From Coriaria nepalensis (lineage: Eukaryota > Streptophyta > Magnoliopsida > Cucurbitales > Coriariaceae), in NCBI GenBank assembly GCA_027186245.1, contig CP114497.1, positions 1,681,501 to 1,745,500 on the forward strand: DNA of 64,000 nt, given 5' to 3'. The position numbers were made by a program, and so were the translations under genes. The notes below the pieces were generated by a model. It made no database searches. It saw only the letters and a list, made by a program, of their open reading frames with translations, and was not told the DNA's origin. Shown in pieces: positions 12,480-24,039 of this stretch. The stretch's first letter is position 1, and each line of letters opens with the position of its first letter.

Positions 12480-12880
12480 ATAGTTTTTATTTGTTTTTAT
12501 TATCGTCTACCATTAAAATTTTATTATCGTCATCATCGTCATTCCACTACTGTTATTGTTATCTCCCTAACTTCATCTTCCACCTCTATTTCTCACCATC
12601 TCAACTTCATTATCGTTGCCCCACCTTTTTTATTATTATTATTGCCGTCGCAACACTAACAACGACACTGTTAATGGTGGCAACGACGATGAGGAGCGGT
12701 GGCGATAATGACAATGGTAGAGGTGGAGTGATGTCGAAGACAACGACAAAAATGATGAAGGTGGAGTGTCAAGATGATGGAGGAGATGGGATGGCAGCAG
12801 TAAAAGAGGTGGAGTGGTAGGCGGCATTGGAGGGCGTCGGTGACATTGATTATGATAAAATGAAAAGGAAAATGAGTAAA
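12480..12880. repeat. Trinucleotide-rich, imperfect inverted-repeat-like block
   Basis: The left half is rich in ATC/GTC/TCC triplets and the right half in GAT/GAC/GGA triplets. The reverse complement of the right half loosely resembles the left (shared motifs include TCCACCTCTA and CATTATCG), so the block may be a degenerate fold-back. Open frames of about 60-110 codons on both strands are by-products of the triplet bias. The rest of 12160-13294 holds the NLE promoter and AT-rich DNA with no gene. Confidence 0.35.
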
Positions 12881-13294
12881 ATTTTATTTAATAAAAGTTA
12901 AATGAAAATTTATAATATTTTAGATTTTTATTTTTTTATTTTTTTATTTAAAATATTAAAATATAATAAAATAAAAATTAAATGACCCAATTAAATTAAA
13001 ATAAAGTAAACAAAAATCACAGAAATCAAAATAATAATTCATAAATTATACCGACTTTTTCGTACAAAACGAAAAATATGCACGTGACTTGCTTAAGGAT
13101 TTGAGGTTTCTTTTCTTTCATGTTTTGTTTTTTTTTTTTGTTTTTGTTTTTTTAGACACATTGGTTGCATGTCTGGTTTTCATTTATCCAAACTTCAGTT
13201 TGAAAAACACATTTAGAGACATATATTATACTTGAGTTTCAAACTCCAATTCATAAAGAAACGATTATTTGATTATTCACATGAAAGGGTAATA

Positions 13295-15228
13295 CTATTG
13301 GTTAGAAGAGATGAAATTCTTCTCCTTCAAGCTTTCAACAGCATCTTTCAAGCTCAACTCCATTGGGGTGAAGCTAATGCCCAGGCTTTCTGCTCTTTGC
13401 TTCGAAACCATATACGTCGACTCAAACGGCTTATCATCTCCACATCTGTTTCAAAATGAAAAATACTTTCTTCATTCAATCAATGATCTCTTACAATTAA
13501 AGAAAGGAAAGGGAAGGAAAAGCAGCTTACTTTTGAGGGAGGCTTAGAGCCGGAAAAATCCGATGTAGTGTTTCCAAAACCTCGGAAGTGTGCACGACTT
13601 TTCCAACTAAACAATATCTCCCACTGGCTGATGGATTCTCAAATGCTATAATATGAGCATTAGCCACATCTCTAACATCAACAATTCTGTAAACGGCATT
13701 TGGAAATTCTTTCGATCCTGCATTAATTGATACATTCACTCTTCTCGTCGCATCACTATTGCTTATAGATAAGCGATTAGGAGTATTATTATCATTAAGG
13801 TCCATTCAGGTCAGTGTTTGAGATAAACTGGAGTTTTATAGTTCCAAACTGGATTTTAGAATAACAAATTCAAACACAACCAACTGCCTATCATATCAAA
13901 AGAAAAGAGATTTTCCTAATGTACTAAAAGAAAGCTATCTGGCAATCCCGTCGAGGGGGGTTCAAACTATTTTCAACTATAAAAGACATTGTTAAAGAGA
14001 AAGAAAAGGCGAAGAAATGTAAAGATTTTGCATTGGCTAAAGATTAATACCGTCTACAAGGTGGAGAACCACCTCCACACTAGCATTAAGAGTTGGCTGC
14101 AACAGAGGACCAAGCACCAGCCCAGGATTCATCGAAACCATGTCAATCCCGTTCTCTTTTGCGAACTTCCAAGCAGCTTCCTCGGCTAAGGTCTTTGAAA
14201 GACGATACCAATGCTGATGGAAGAATAAGTTTAAAAAGGTAAGATGTGTGAGTGTTATTAACCTCATTCATAACGAAATACAGTTAGTAAAAACCTCAAA
14301 ACAAATTACAGTTCCAAACTCTTGCCTGAATCCACCCTAACTAATCATATATTACATAATACATATTCACCTCTGACTTCTGACATAAGTCAGGATCTGA
14401 AAACCAAGTCTCGTCAACTGTTACATCGGAAGAAAGGGGTTTTCTGTTGAACACAACAGCTGCCATTGACGATGTTAAAACCACTCGTTTGATAGATGGA
14501 ACTTTAGTGCAAGATCTTAGAACATTGAGCGTTCCTTTCAAAGCAGGGTCAACTAGGTCAGCCTGAAAATATAAAATGAACCTCAAGTTATTTAACTAAA
14601 GTTGTGTCTTTAGGAAAATAGAAGAACTGCAGTTTAAAATTACCTGTGGATTTAGGAGATTTTTACGAACTAGTACGGGTGAGGCGGTATGGAACACGCC
14701 ATCACATCCTTCGACAGCAGAATCAAAAGATCCTTCTTCTAGTAGCTCGGCTTTAAACAAATGAAGCCTTTCCTTGGCTCCATCTAATGCAAGCAAGTGT
14801 TCTGTCTTCTTAGGATCATCTATTCCCAAAAAGAAGAAGAAGAAGATAAAAAAGGGATGAAGATTCATAGAATCTTGTCCTATTTTCTAAGATTTCAAGA
14901 TGATCCACTAATCCAGTAAGGTTCAAACTTCAAAACCAGCCATTTCAGACAAATCCAAAGCATAAGCTTTGATTAACCAACATTTAACAAACTAATTAAT
15001 ACCGAATCATAGTTATTCGTTACTCACCCAGTAAAGAAAAACAATCGGATTGTTTTTAAAAAGGTCAAAAACCGACATGCGATGAAAATCGAACATGTAT
15101 GTATACTTACTTGGATCGCGAACAGTGGCTTTAACAGTATAGCCGAACTGGAGGAGGAGCTTGACGAGCCATGAAGCTATGTAGCCAGACGCTCCAGTCA
15201 CGCACACCACCTTCGCTGCTCCTCTCAT
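13295..15228 (-). CDS. DFR/CCR-like NADPH-dependent reductase (extended SDR, copy B)
   Basis: Six exons, plus-strand limits from the start: 15111-15228, 14644-14819, 14371-14562, 14051-14213, 13531-13717, 13295-13445; 328 residues. The cofactor motif is [19 protein letters not shown], the active-site Ser lies in [12 protein letters not shown] and Tyr-Lys in [30 protein letters not shown] and [13 protein letters not shown] are family blocks. Exons 4, 5 and 6 have the same lengths as in copy A (163, 187, 151 bp), and the two genes are inverted around NLE. As in copy A, the NWYCYGK signature of true cinnamoyl-CoA reductases is absent. Function beyond an aldehyde/ketone or acyl-CoA-type NADPH reductase is not decided. 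Exon 5 starts at an internal acceptor at 13717; the longer open frame to 13805 is intron. Confidence 0.92.
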
Positions 15229-15449
15229 CTTTTTCTACTGCTCAATCTTTCTCCGATGAGTTTCAGTTTTAGCTCGTCATCACTAAGTCAACTCCCTCGG
15301 TCCAGGCCAGTCATGGTGGACTATACCAATGTTGCGTGGCCACGTGCATGATTGTCGTGTTACTTCGGATATTTTTATGCAAATTGTTTCATTATGCATC
15401 AATCAATACATTCACTCTCCCTCACCCCATACATGCCTTGTATAGACAG
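15229..15449. other. Promoter and 5' flank of reductase copy B
   Basis: Upstream (minus sense) of the copy B start codon; bounded on the right by the third-copy fragment. A CACGTG core (ccacgtgc, about 15340) is a possible G-box. No gene is visible. Confidence 0.3.
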
Positions 15450-15815
15450 GCCTCAGGGAGTATTATGACAACTGACAAGAGTCCATTCGGATCCATGTTT
15501 GAGATAAACTGGAGTTTCATTGTTTCGAACCGGATTTTAAAATGGAAAATGTCAAACATAAAACCAACTGCATATTGAACTAGATGAACAGCATCAAAAG
15601 AAAGTGATTTAAAGCCATGCTCGATGTATAAGGAGTTGTAATGATTTTTCCTTGCCTGAAAAGCACCTCAACACTAGCATTAAGAGTAGGCTGCAAAAGA
15701 GGGCCAATGACCAGCTCAGGATTCATCGAAACCATGTCGATTTCGTTCTCTTGCATGAACTTCCAAGCAGCTTCCTCAGCTAATGTCTTTGAAAGACTAC
15801 CAAATCCGGTGGAAG
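15450..15815 (-). pseudogene. Third reductase copy, fragment of exon 4 plus intron 4
   Basis: Minus strand 15810-15655 encodes [20 protein letters not shown], then [20 protein letters not shown] and SVEV, which matches exon 4 of copy B with substitutions. The leading H-W-Y-R, including the catalytic Tyr, is replaced by F-G-S. The sequence at 15455-15600 closely follows intron 4 of copy B (around 13780-13910), including the stretch tttgagataaactggagttt. No other exons are present, so this is a partial tandem duplication left in the promoter flank of copy B. Confidence 0.85.
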
Positions 15816-15933
15816 AAGATGAAGTCTTTTATCTCTTAGTTTCATTTTTATTCTTCAGGAATCAAACTAAATACCGCATAACATATAAAAAATTTATTAA
15901 AAAGATATCATTCTCATTTATTCAGGAAGACCG

Positions 15934-15940
15934 TTAAAAA
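15934..15940 (-). terminator. Pol III terminator of tRNA-Gly
   Basis: T-run on the minus strand about 10 nt beyond the tRNA 3' end, the usual RNA polymerase III stop signal. Confidence 0.7.
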
Positions 15941-15949
15941 ACGTTCACT

Positions 15950-16021
15950 TGCGTCTGCCGGGAGTCGAACCCGGGTCTATTGCTTGGAAGGCAATTATCC
16001 TAACCGTTGGACTACAAACGC
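15950..16021 (-). tRNA. tRNA-Gly (UCC)
   Basis: 72-nt nuclear tRNA read on the minus strand. The acceptor stem pairs GCGTTTG with CAGACGC (one G-T pair) and the discriminator base is A. The A-box reads TAGTCCAACGG and the B-box GGTTCGACTCC. The anticodon arm is ATTGC-CTTCCAA-GCAAT, placing UCC at positions 34-36, and the T stem CCGGG/CCCGG is perfect. A run of six T (plus-strand A run near 15935-15940) about 10 nt downstream is a Pol III terminator. No intron is present and CCA is not encoded, as expected for a nuclear gene. Confidence 0.96.
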
Positions 16022-16280
16022 TTGATAAACAATTTTTCCACCTTTTAATTATAAGGAAATCCATTAAATTCGAGCGAGCGAAGGAGAAAAAAGGGGGAGA
16101 AAAAGAAGTTAGAGATGCATATTTCGCGCCACTTTCCTTCCCTGACCCGATCTACCCCCTTTCTTCCCCACCTGACACCCTAGTTCTCACCTTTGTCGTC
16201 AATCAACCAGGCAAGAGTTTAACAGAGGCGTTCGAAGCTTCCAGTACAGTGCCTTAAAGAAGCATGGGTTAACTTCAGCA

Positions 16281-16367
16281 ATGGCAGAACCTCGGGCAAA
16301 GCGCCTGAAAATCTCAAAGTCTCTGTACATATTCCTTCAGTCCCTTTCAACTTCTCGCAAGCTGTAG
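16281..16367 (+). pseudogene. Orphan first-exon-like fragment
   Basis: An ATG at 16281 opens MAEPRAKRLKISKSLY and continues to a stop at about 16367. The 200 bp before it look like a pyrimidine-rich 5' UTR, and the sequence after it (ttagggttttgatcgctg, about 16451) looks like a plant first intron. No later exon follows before PRPL1. I do not recognise the protein. It could be the detached 5' end of a gene, or chance. Confidence 0.3.
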
Positions 16368-17059
16368 AACGCTTTTTTTCCCCCCCTTTTTGTCAGGATT
16401 TTCAGTAATTTGTAGCTTTACTGCTTAGTACTCCAATGGTGTTTGGAATTAGGGTTTTGATCGCTGATTTGGTGGTTTTCCATCTGTTTAGCTGCCGATG
16501 AAGTGAAGTTAAAAGACTGAAAATAAGAAATTTAACTTTTTGTTGTTTTTAGTAGAAACGTCAGCAAAATATATTTTAGAATACAAAAACAAACAGGTCC
16601 TCACATTTTAGAAATATCTCTCATTATTAGCCCACCAATATGTTAGACTTAGCTCATTTTGATTTAGTGGTATTAAGTCTAATAAAATAATAATATAAGG
16701 AGTTAAATTTAATAAAATGATAGTTTAGGGAAAATAATTTTAATATATAATAGTTTAAGTAATTAAATCAAATATAATGATAATTTAAGGGCAAATCTAA
16801 TAGAGTAATAATTTAGAGGGGTTAAATATCATTTGCCATTTGTTTATATAGTTATCTTCAAAAAATATAATCCACCCAGGAAAAAATTGATCAACCTAGG
16901 CAGCAGTCGAACTCAAAATAACCGACATAATTTCCCCCCTTCTAAGTCAAAGAAAATTTTCCGCTTTAAGCTTTACAAAATTGTGTTACAATTGCAGAAC
17001 AGAAGACATTTTTACAGGATTAAGGGGTAATTAATTAATACATAAAAGAACATTTTTCT
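16368..17059. other. Gap: AT-rich intergenic DNA
   Basis: Degenerate repeats of the type (t)aataatttaagg between about 16620 and 16830. Nothing coding is seen. The right end is the PRPL1 3' flank. Confidence 0.4.
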
Positions 17060-19276
17060 TCAATCATTTTGTGGAGGCTTGAAGTCTAGCATCTCCCTTA
17101 TGTTTAGCTTAATGGAAGGACCCATAGATGAGCATATGTGAGCACTTTTCCAGTAAACACCTTTCGCACCGGGTGGCTTGTTTGCTTCTACTGATCTCTG
17201 TCAAAGATTATTATGCAATGAATGGAAAATCCATGAGTTCGGAGTATTTCCAGAAACTGGAAAAAAGCAGAGAAAGAAACATACTATGGCAGCAAGCAAG
17301 TTTACAAGAAGGTCTTCTTCAGAAAAGTCGGCTTTTCCAAACGGCAAGTGGACAATCCCAGTTTTGTCTGCTCTGTATTCAACTTTTCCCTGCTTGAATT
17401 CTCCAATCGCCTGAAAGATTAAAACAGGAGCATAGTCGAATCATTCAACCACAAATTCTAAACTTACAAAGATGTACTTGTAGTATCTATATACCTGAAC
17501 GATATTTGTTGTAACGGTACCAGCTTTTGGATTTGGCATGAGTCCTCGTGGTCCAAGAAGTTTCCCCAGGCTAGCAACCTGGTTCATTGAGAAAAAAGTA
17601 TGTGAATATCAAATTTATTTAGCTCAATTCGAAGAGATCGAGAAAAATATCATTGCTTTTACATTTTCTTAAAGATAAAGAATAGTCGAAGAGTAGTATA
17701 CATATATACCTTAGGCATCATATCTGGGGAAGCAATTAATTTATCGAATTCCATGAATCCTCCTTTGATCTGTTCTATCAAGTCCTCCCCACCAACAACA
17801 TCAGCTCCTGCACTTTTGGCTTCATCGAATTTTTCACCTGTACATTCAGCATAACAGAGAGCCCAAGAAAAAAAAAATTGGATAATGAGAAATTCAGAAT
17901 AAACCATAAAGTAGAAAACCAGATGCATATGCTCATAGGGTAGAAACCAACACATTTTCAGAGGAACACTAGTGATTTTCTAAGCATGCATTTTGTTAAT
18001 AAAGATAGCATAAGATTGAAATCAAGTTAACTACCTTGAGTAAGAACGGCTACTCTGACAGTTTGCCCAGTCCCCTTTGGCAGACTTACCTGTAATAACA
18101 GTAAAAACAACGAAGATTCAATCAAATGATAGAACTAGAGCTATATACATATACGTCCATGATTGCTAATGAAAAGAAAACTTACAGTTGCTCTGAGCTG
18201 TTGATCATTGTATTTGGGATCAATGTTGAGGCGGAAATGGGCTTCCACTGTTTCTACAAATTTTGTTTTAGCCATTTGCTTCACCAAAGATATTGCTGTC
18301 GTCAAGTCATACTCTTTTTTGGTTTCTCTCAATTTTTGGATTTCCAAGAATCTTTTAGACCTCGTCTGGAATTTTATTCAGAACAAAAATTGAGTGTTGG
18401 GGCCATTAAAAGAGTAAACTAGCTATAAGGAAGCAGATCGATATTGACCGAACCTATCTTAGCAGCCTAGAAATGATGAAAGCAACTACATTCATAGTAG
18501 AGCTTGAGCGCCAAAGAAAGACACAAACAAGACCACAAAATTTCAGAACTCACACCATATTCAATTTACTAACATCATGAAAGAGAAAGAAACAACAATT
18601 ACCAAACAAATATCAAATTATAGTTCATAGTGACAGAAAAAAAAAAGTCTTTCAATCTTAAATCAGACAATGTTCAGACCTTCAAAGGCATAAGTGATGA
18701 AGCTAACTCTTTATAGAACAAGTTAACAAAAATGAAAAAAGGCACAAAAAAAAATCCTTTAAATTAAGTTGACGGAAACCCACAAATAGGCAACAGTTTC
18801 TGAAATTGAATCCCTAAGAGAACAAACAAAACCCTAAACAAAGAAAAATCCACCAATGAGAGAAAGAACAGCAAATTCAATATATACCATACCCTATCTC
18901 TTTTAAGAAGCAAAGCAGCTTTTCCTTTCTTAGGCTTCGCCGGCGTAACAGTGGCCGAAGCAACCGCTCTCTCACCTTCCTCTCCTTCGTCCACAGCCTC
19001 ATCCTCTGCCACCTCCGCCTCAGTAGCCAAAGCAGCGACCACACTCAGACGATACTTGACTGCTTCTCTCTGCAAGTTAACCTCGATCCAGTTATCTAAT
19101 TTCCTTCCACGGCAGGAAGAAAGTGATTTGGCAGCGAAAAACGCTGTCTTCGGCTTGAAGGACAGAAGAGAGGAAGTAGCTAGATCTTGATGATGATAAT
19201 GAACGGAAGAAGCGGCGGCGACTGGAGTTAGTATGAGGGACGACGGCGTAGTCGTAGTAGCACAAGTCGCCATCAT
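17060..19276 (-). CDS. RPL1: Chloroplast 50S ribosomal protein L1 (uL1c)
   Basis: Seven exons, plus-strand limits from the start: 18893-19276, 18186-18365, 18035-18089, 17710-17837, 17495-17578, 17285-17410, 17060-17197; 364 residues. A Ser/Thr-rich transit peptide of roughly 60-80 residues and an acidic stretch ([17 protein letters not shown]) precede the bacterial-type L1 domain: [50 protein letters not shown] loop ([15 protein letters not shown]) and [21 protein letters not shown]1 forms the mobile stalk of the 50S subunit that binds 23S rRNA at the E site. It is divergent to a RETICULATA-related gene across a 408-bp spacer. Confidence 0.97.
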
Positions 19277-19684
19277 TGAAGACGAATCGAGAGCTCAATC
19301 CTCCTCACCTATCTCTAGAAATGGCGGAAATGGGGGTTTTATCTTAAAGTGTATCGTAAATAATCGAAAGGGATAAGAGATTAAGAGAGAGACGCAGTAT
19401 GGTGGTGGTAATGTTATGTTGCTGATTAAAATTCGTGGAAAAATAAAAAAGATAAATTCAACTATATCTTACTGACTCCACATTCTGGAGCGTGCTGTAC
19501 ACCGTGTATTATTGATCACTGACCTACGAAATTTAATCTGTCACGCGCTCTACCACGCTCTTACAATTATCTGCCACCTGTGTGGCGCGAACACGAAGAA
19601 GAAAATAGAATTTGGCGGTTTTCAGAAAGCAGTTCAGCAGAACTTGACCTCAACGACTTCACTATCTCTGGGTCACACAAGGAA
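19277..19684. promoter_or_regulatory. Shared divergent promoter region, PRPL1 / RETICULATA-related
   Basis: 408 bp separate the two divergent start codons, so both promoters and both 5' UTRs must fit in this stretch. No clear TATA box is visible in a convincing position for either gene. Both products are plastid proteins, so shared light or plastid-responsive control is plausible but not shown by the sequence. Confidence 0.5.
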
Positions 19685-21852
19685 ATGGCGATCTCGGAAG
19701 CCTTCTCCAAAGTTTCTACTGGTTCGTTCTTCCTCTCTAACACTCGTCCTCATACTTTCACGATCTTAACCAACACTACCGCCACCTTTACCTACCTCCA
19801 CAATCCTACCTCTCTAACCTTGTCTTCCTCCGTATCCTCCTCGTCTCGTCATCGGCGTCTAACAACCTCTTTCTTCTCCGGCGCTTCTAGAAGCGGACCG
19901 CCGGGAGCCACTGGAGGTGACGGTGGAGGTGGCGGCGGAGGTGGAGGTGGAAGTGGAGGTGGAGGCGGAGATGATGACGCCAGTGATCGGGATCGCAACC
20001 GGACAGAGGCGGTTATAGCTTTAGCTGAGATCGGAAGATCCATTGAGAGCTTGCCAAAGGACTTGGCGGCTGCGATTGAAGCTGGACGAGTTCCTGGTGC
20101 AATTGTTAAGAGGTACTTCGATATGGAGAAATCGCCGGTGTTCCGGTGGTTGCTTGGATTTGGAGGATTCAAGGAGCGATTGCTAGCAGATGATCTGTTT
20201 CTCACGAAGGTCGCTATAGAGTGTGGAGTTGGTGTCTTCACCAAGGTAAATCTTGTTATGGAATTCACGATTTATTTATTATTATTATAATTTTTTTTAA
20301 GTTTCAAGTTTTAGTTCATTGCTAATGTTCTCTTCTTCTTCAGTCTGCTGCAGAGTTGGAGCGACGGAGGGAAAATTTTACCAAGGAGCTGGATTTTGTA
20401 TTTGCTGATGTGGTAGGTTTGTAATATATGGTTTGCGTTTACAGTTTCCATAACTGCAGTTTATTGCTTAGCATTTCATCATATAACACCAATTTAATGA
20501 GTACAAGTCCTAAATCTAGACTTGAAACTTTGGAACAATGAGACTCCGCTGTTGTGGATTTCAATTGCAATTAAGATTTTAATAAAATGGTAGCTGTTTT
20601 AGTTACTTACATAGAACTATATATATTTGTTGTAACACAAATTAGGGATTCTTTGATTTATAGGTGATGGCCATTATAGCTGATTTTATGCTCGTCTGGC
20701 TTCCTGCTCCGACCGTTTCTCTCAGGGCACCACTTGCCGTCAGTGCAGGACCTATCACTAGGTTCTTCTACGGATGTCCAGATAATGCCTTTCAGGTTCT
20801 CTTCATTCTCATTTTCTATACTGCTTTTGTGACATGACTAATCAAATAATATCATTCTCTATAGGTGGCTTTGGCTGGAACATCTTATTCACTTTTACAG
20901 AGAACAGGAGCAATAGTGGTATGTAACTACCATGAGACCACTTTATGGAAAAACTTGATCCATTAAAATTGTCCGAATATTGCTAGAATCCATTAAAATT
21001 GAATCTTGTTATGCAGCGCAATGGAGCGAAGTTATTCGCCGTTGGGACCGGAGCATCTCTGGTATGTTAACACCTTACACGATTTAAAATGTCATTGTTT
21101 AATGTTTTCTAGCTCTTGTTCAAGTGTTTTGTCGTCTGAAATATGCTGTAAAACTTATTCTAGTTCCCACTTATGGATTAATTCTATCAAGCATATTTTA
21201 TGTCTGTGTCTTCCATTCATCAATTGAATCAACTTTGTATATATGTGGAAGATCTCAAGCTTGCATAGCTTAACACAATGCTAAATTGGTCATTATGTTT
21301 CAGGTCGGTACTGGTCTGACAAATGCATTGATAAACCTACGCAAGGCTTTTGATAAATCATTTGCCGGTGAAGCAGAGGACGTGCCTATACTATCAACCA
21401 GTGTTGCGTACGGTGTCTATATGGCTGTCTCGAGCAATCTACGGTATGTGCTGAACTTTATATCATAATCTGTAAGAGAAAACCCAAAACACTAACCATT
21501 AAAATTTTTTCAATAAAAAAAAAAAAAAAACAAGAGAAAATATATTGAACAGAAGATATGTTTTTTATTTATTTATTAAACAAGGTACCAAATACTAGCT
21601 GGAGTTATTGAACAACGGATTCTAGAGCCATTGTTGCATCATCAAAAGGTGGCTCTGGGAGCCATTTGCTTTGCTGTTAGAACAGGCAACACTTTCTTGG
21701 GCTCATTAATGTAAGACATCTTGGATTAGGCTCTCCTCAGACTTTTGTGATTAGTCCCTTTGCTATAATCTTCTAATTACTTTGTATATAATTTATCGAT
21801 TAGGTGGGTGGATTATGCTCGTTGGGTCGGGATCCAGAAGATTCGAGAATAG
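19685..21852 (+). CDS. RETICULATA-related (DUF3411) chloroplast membrane protein
   Basis: Eight exons: 19685-20245, 20344-20412, 20664-20795, 20865-20918, 21017-21061, 21304-21443, 21585-21710, 21804-21852; 391 residues. The N-terminus is a Ser/Thr-rich plastid transit peptide, followed by a glycine tract (about 16 Gly) and then the conserved DUF3411 core: ALAEIGRSIESLPKDLAAAI, KRYFDMEKSPVFRWLLGFGG, FVFADVVMAIIADFMLVWLP, and a hydrophobic C-terminal half ending WVDYARWVGIQKIRE. Length and layout resemble Arabidopsis RER3/RER4. These inner-envelope proteins affect mesophyll development and leaf reticulation; the biochemical role is not established. The start at MAISEAFSK was preferred over an upstream in-frame ATG at 19580 because transit peptides in the family begin near it. 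Confidence 0.93.
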
Positions 21853-23660
21853 AACAAATTGATTGTAAGTTCATTCAAAGTATGTATTGTTTGTAATTAT
21901 ATTTGATTACATGAGAGTGATTAATCAACTGTATATCAAATTTGGTACTAATGAAAAGCATGCAGTTATAAGAAAAGCAGGTGAAGCTCTTGTCCATCAT
22001 TGAAACTTGGAAGTGAAAATAAGAGTAAGAGCCCGTTTAGGAGTGTGCTAATAAATAAAAAAATATGCTTCAAAAATACTTATAATTAAAAGTAATTATT
22101 ATATTTAAAAGATATTTATATTAATAAGTATTAATTTAATATTAAAAAAAAATCCGAAAATAAAAACTAAATAATTTTTTTTTGTCAAAACACCGAAATT
22201 ATTTATTTTATTAAAATAAGCAGTCAATCCTATTTATTAACGCGGACTCAAAATCAGCGTAACTCAAATTTTAAATAACTCTCTTAAATGCTGACTTGGC
22301 ATGTTATTTGCATGCCACGCCAGCAGTTTTGATTTTTTGTTTTAATTTAAAATAAATTAAAATAATATTTACTCTGTCGGCTGAACAATAAAAATATTTT
22401 TAAGTATTATTGTATGCAATTTAAAGTTTAAATTTATATATGATCCGTTTAAGAAATTTTCAAAATCTAATTTCCCTAAATAATTTATTTGTATACAAAT
22501 AAGAAAAATGAAAAGTTTTATGTTAGATAAAGAGAATTTAAACGTGATACTTTTTTGGTAGATGATATTTACAATTAACTAATTTATCATGACACTTATT
22601 ATAATAATAATAATAATAATAAATCAATTTTATATAATTAAAAGTGATAATATAAGTAAGGCCGGTCCAAACTCGGTCCTACTTGTTAAAGGATCTACTT
22701 GTATCTTAGAGGAGCCCACATGTCGGCCTAACCTGGTCTAAGCTCGAATCAATTATTTTAATTTTTTTTTATTCCCTCTTATTTTTCATTTACAAGATTT
22801 TTTTTTCTCCTTTAAATATCTCCATCTCATAAATTAATATAACTAAATAAATAGTATAGTTATATTTTTCTCATATCTTATATGATGCATTGTCTTGTTT
22901 ATTACTTTCTTTTCACCATTTATTACTTTATTCCTATTTATTTTACCCTATCCCTTTACCCACCATCATTTTTCTCCACTTCACCGTATCCATATTCATA
23001 TCTCCTAACATATTTTCAATTTTTTCTCTTTCCCTCTCTCTTTCTTGTTCTCCTATAAATATCCCTCCCCTTCCCCCTCTCACTTTTCATAATTCACATT
23101 CTAGTCCATCTGCGGCTACATCTCTTAGTACACCAACCAATAATAGCTGCATGACAACCTAGTACACCGCAAGGCTAGCCATCTTGAGCCGGAATACCAA
23201 AAATTATGTATTATTATATCTCGTCTATCAAACATTTACATCAATTTCAATAAATTAAAAAAAAAATTTGAGGTGACTCGAACCAAACCCACTTTCATCC
23301 ATATATATATATGGGCTTGAGTTGAACATTAAATTTTTTGGCCCGACCTAAGACTAACCCTACCTAAATAGGTCAAGCCCACCCAAGTCTTAAAAAGGCC
23401 AGACTATATAGGACCGAATCTACCGTATTGCCATCTCTACCCAGAATTACTGTCTACCCAAATTTTTTTTTATAAGCATGTACTCCTTTTTTCATGACAT
23501 TCATTCATAACTCATTTCTTATGAAGTACTAATACTTTAAAATGAGTTACGTGTTATGATAATATGCATTGTAAATATATAATATATGATATATAATTTT
23601 ATAATTTTTAGAGAATATTTAAATGTGTATTATATTATAATTTATGATATATATTCTCTA

Positions 23661-23695
<35 letters not shown>

Positions 23696-24003
23696 TCGAT
23701 ATTAAAAATTTATATTTACTTATATTGAAAATTCAAAAATTAAAAAATATAAATAATAATAGTAATTTTTTTTTATTTCCAATATTTATATACTTATCGG
23801 TGATTCATAGCTCCATTCTTTACGTACCATGAAGTACCTTTTCATTCTTTAACTAATACATTGCCCATGAAAATGAGATAAATATGAATCCGAATATTCT
23901 ATTTCTTTCCTAAGTTATTTAAAATGTTAATATCCGCTTTTCAGTTATTAATGTTAAAAATAATAATAATAAATAAATAAAATCACCAGCCATAGTTCTC
24001 GTG
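21853..24003. other. Gap: AT-rich intergenic DNA with repeats
   Basis: Holds a (TA)n microsatellite at about 23663-23692 and GGCC-rich stretches near 22655-22750 and 23310-23450 that look like parts of a dispersed repeat. The CT-rich open frame near 22890 is low complexity. No gene found. Confidence 0.5.
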
Positions 24004-24039
24004 CTCCAGCTCCAGCTCCAGCTCCAGCTCCAGCTCTAG
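24004..24039 (+). repeat. (CTCCAG)n hexamer repeat
   Basis: Five copies of CTCCAG plus one variant (CTCTAG) in tandem, about 290 bp before the choline-transporter-like start codon. Confidence 0.9.

Noticed and set aside
12491..12827. Open frames on both strands (109 and 62 codons)
   Set aside because: Produced by triplet-biased low-complexity DNA; no domain.
13718..13805. Upstream extension of reductase copy B exon 5
   Set aside because: Alignment with copy A and the AG at 13718-13719 show that the exon starts at 13717; the extension is intron.
19849..20268. 139-codon minus-strand open frame with poly-Pro
   Set aside because: Antisense shadow of exon 1 of the RETICULATA-related gene; the proline run is the complement of the glycine tract.
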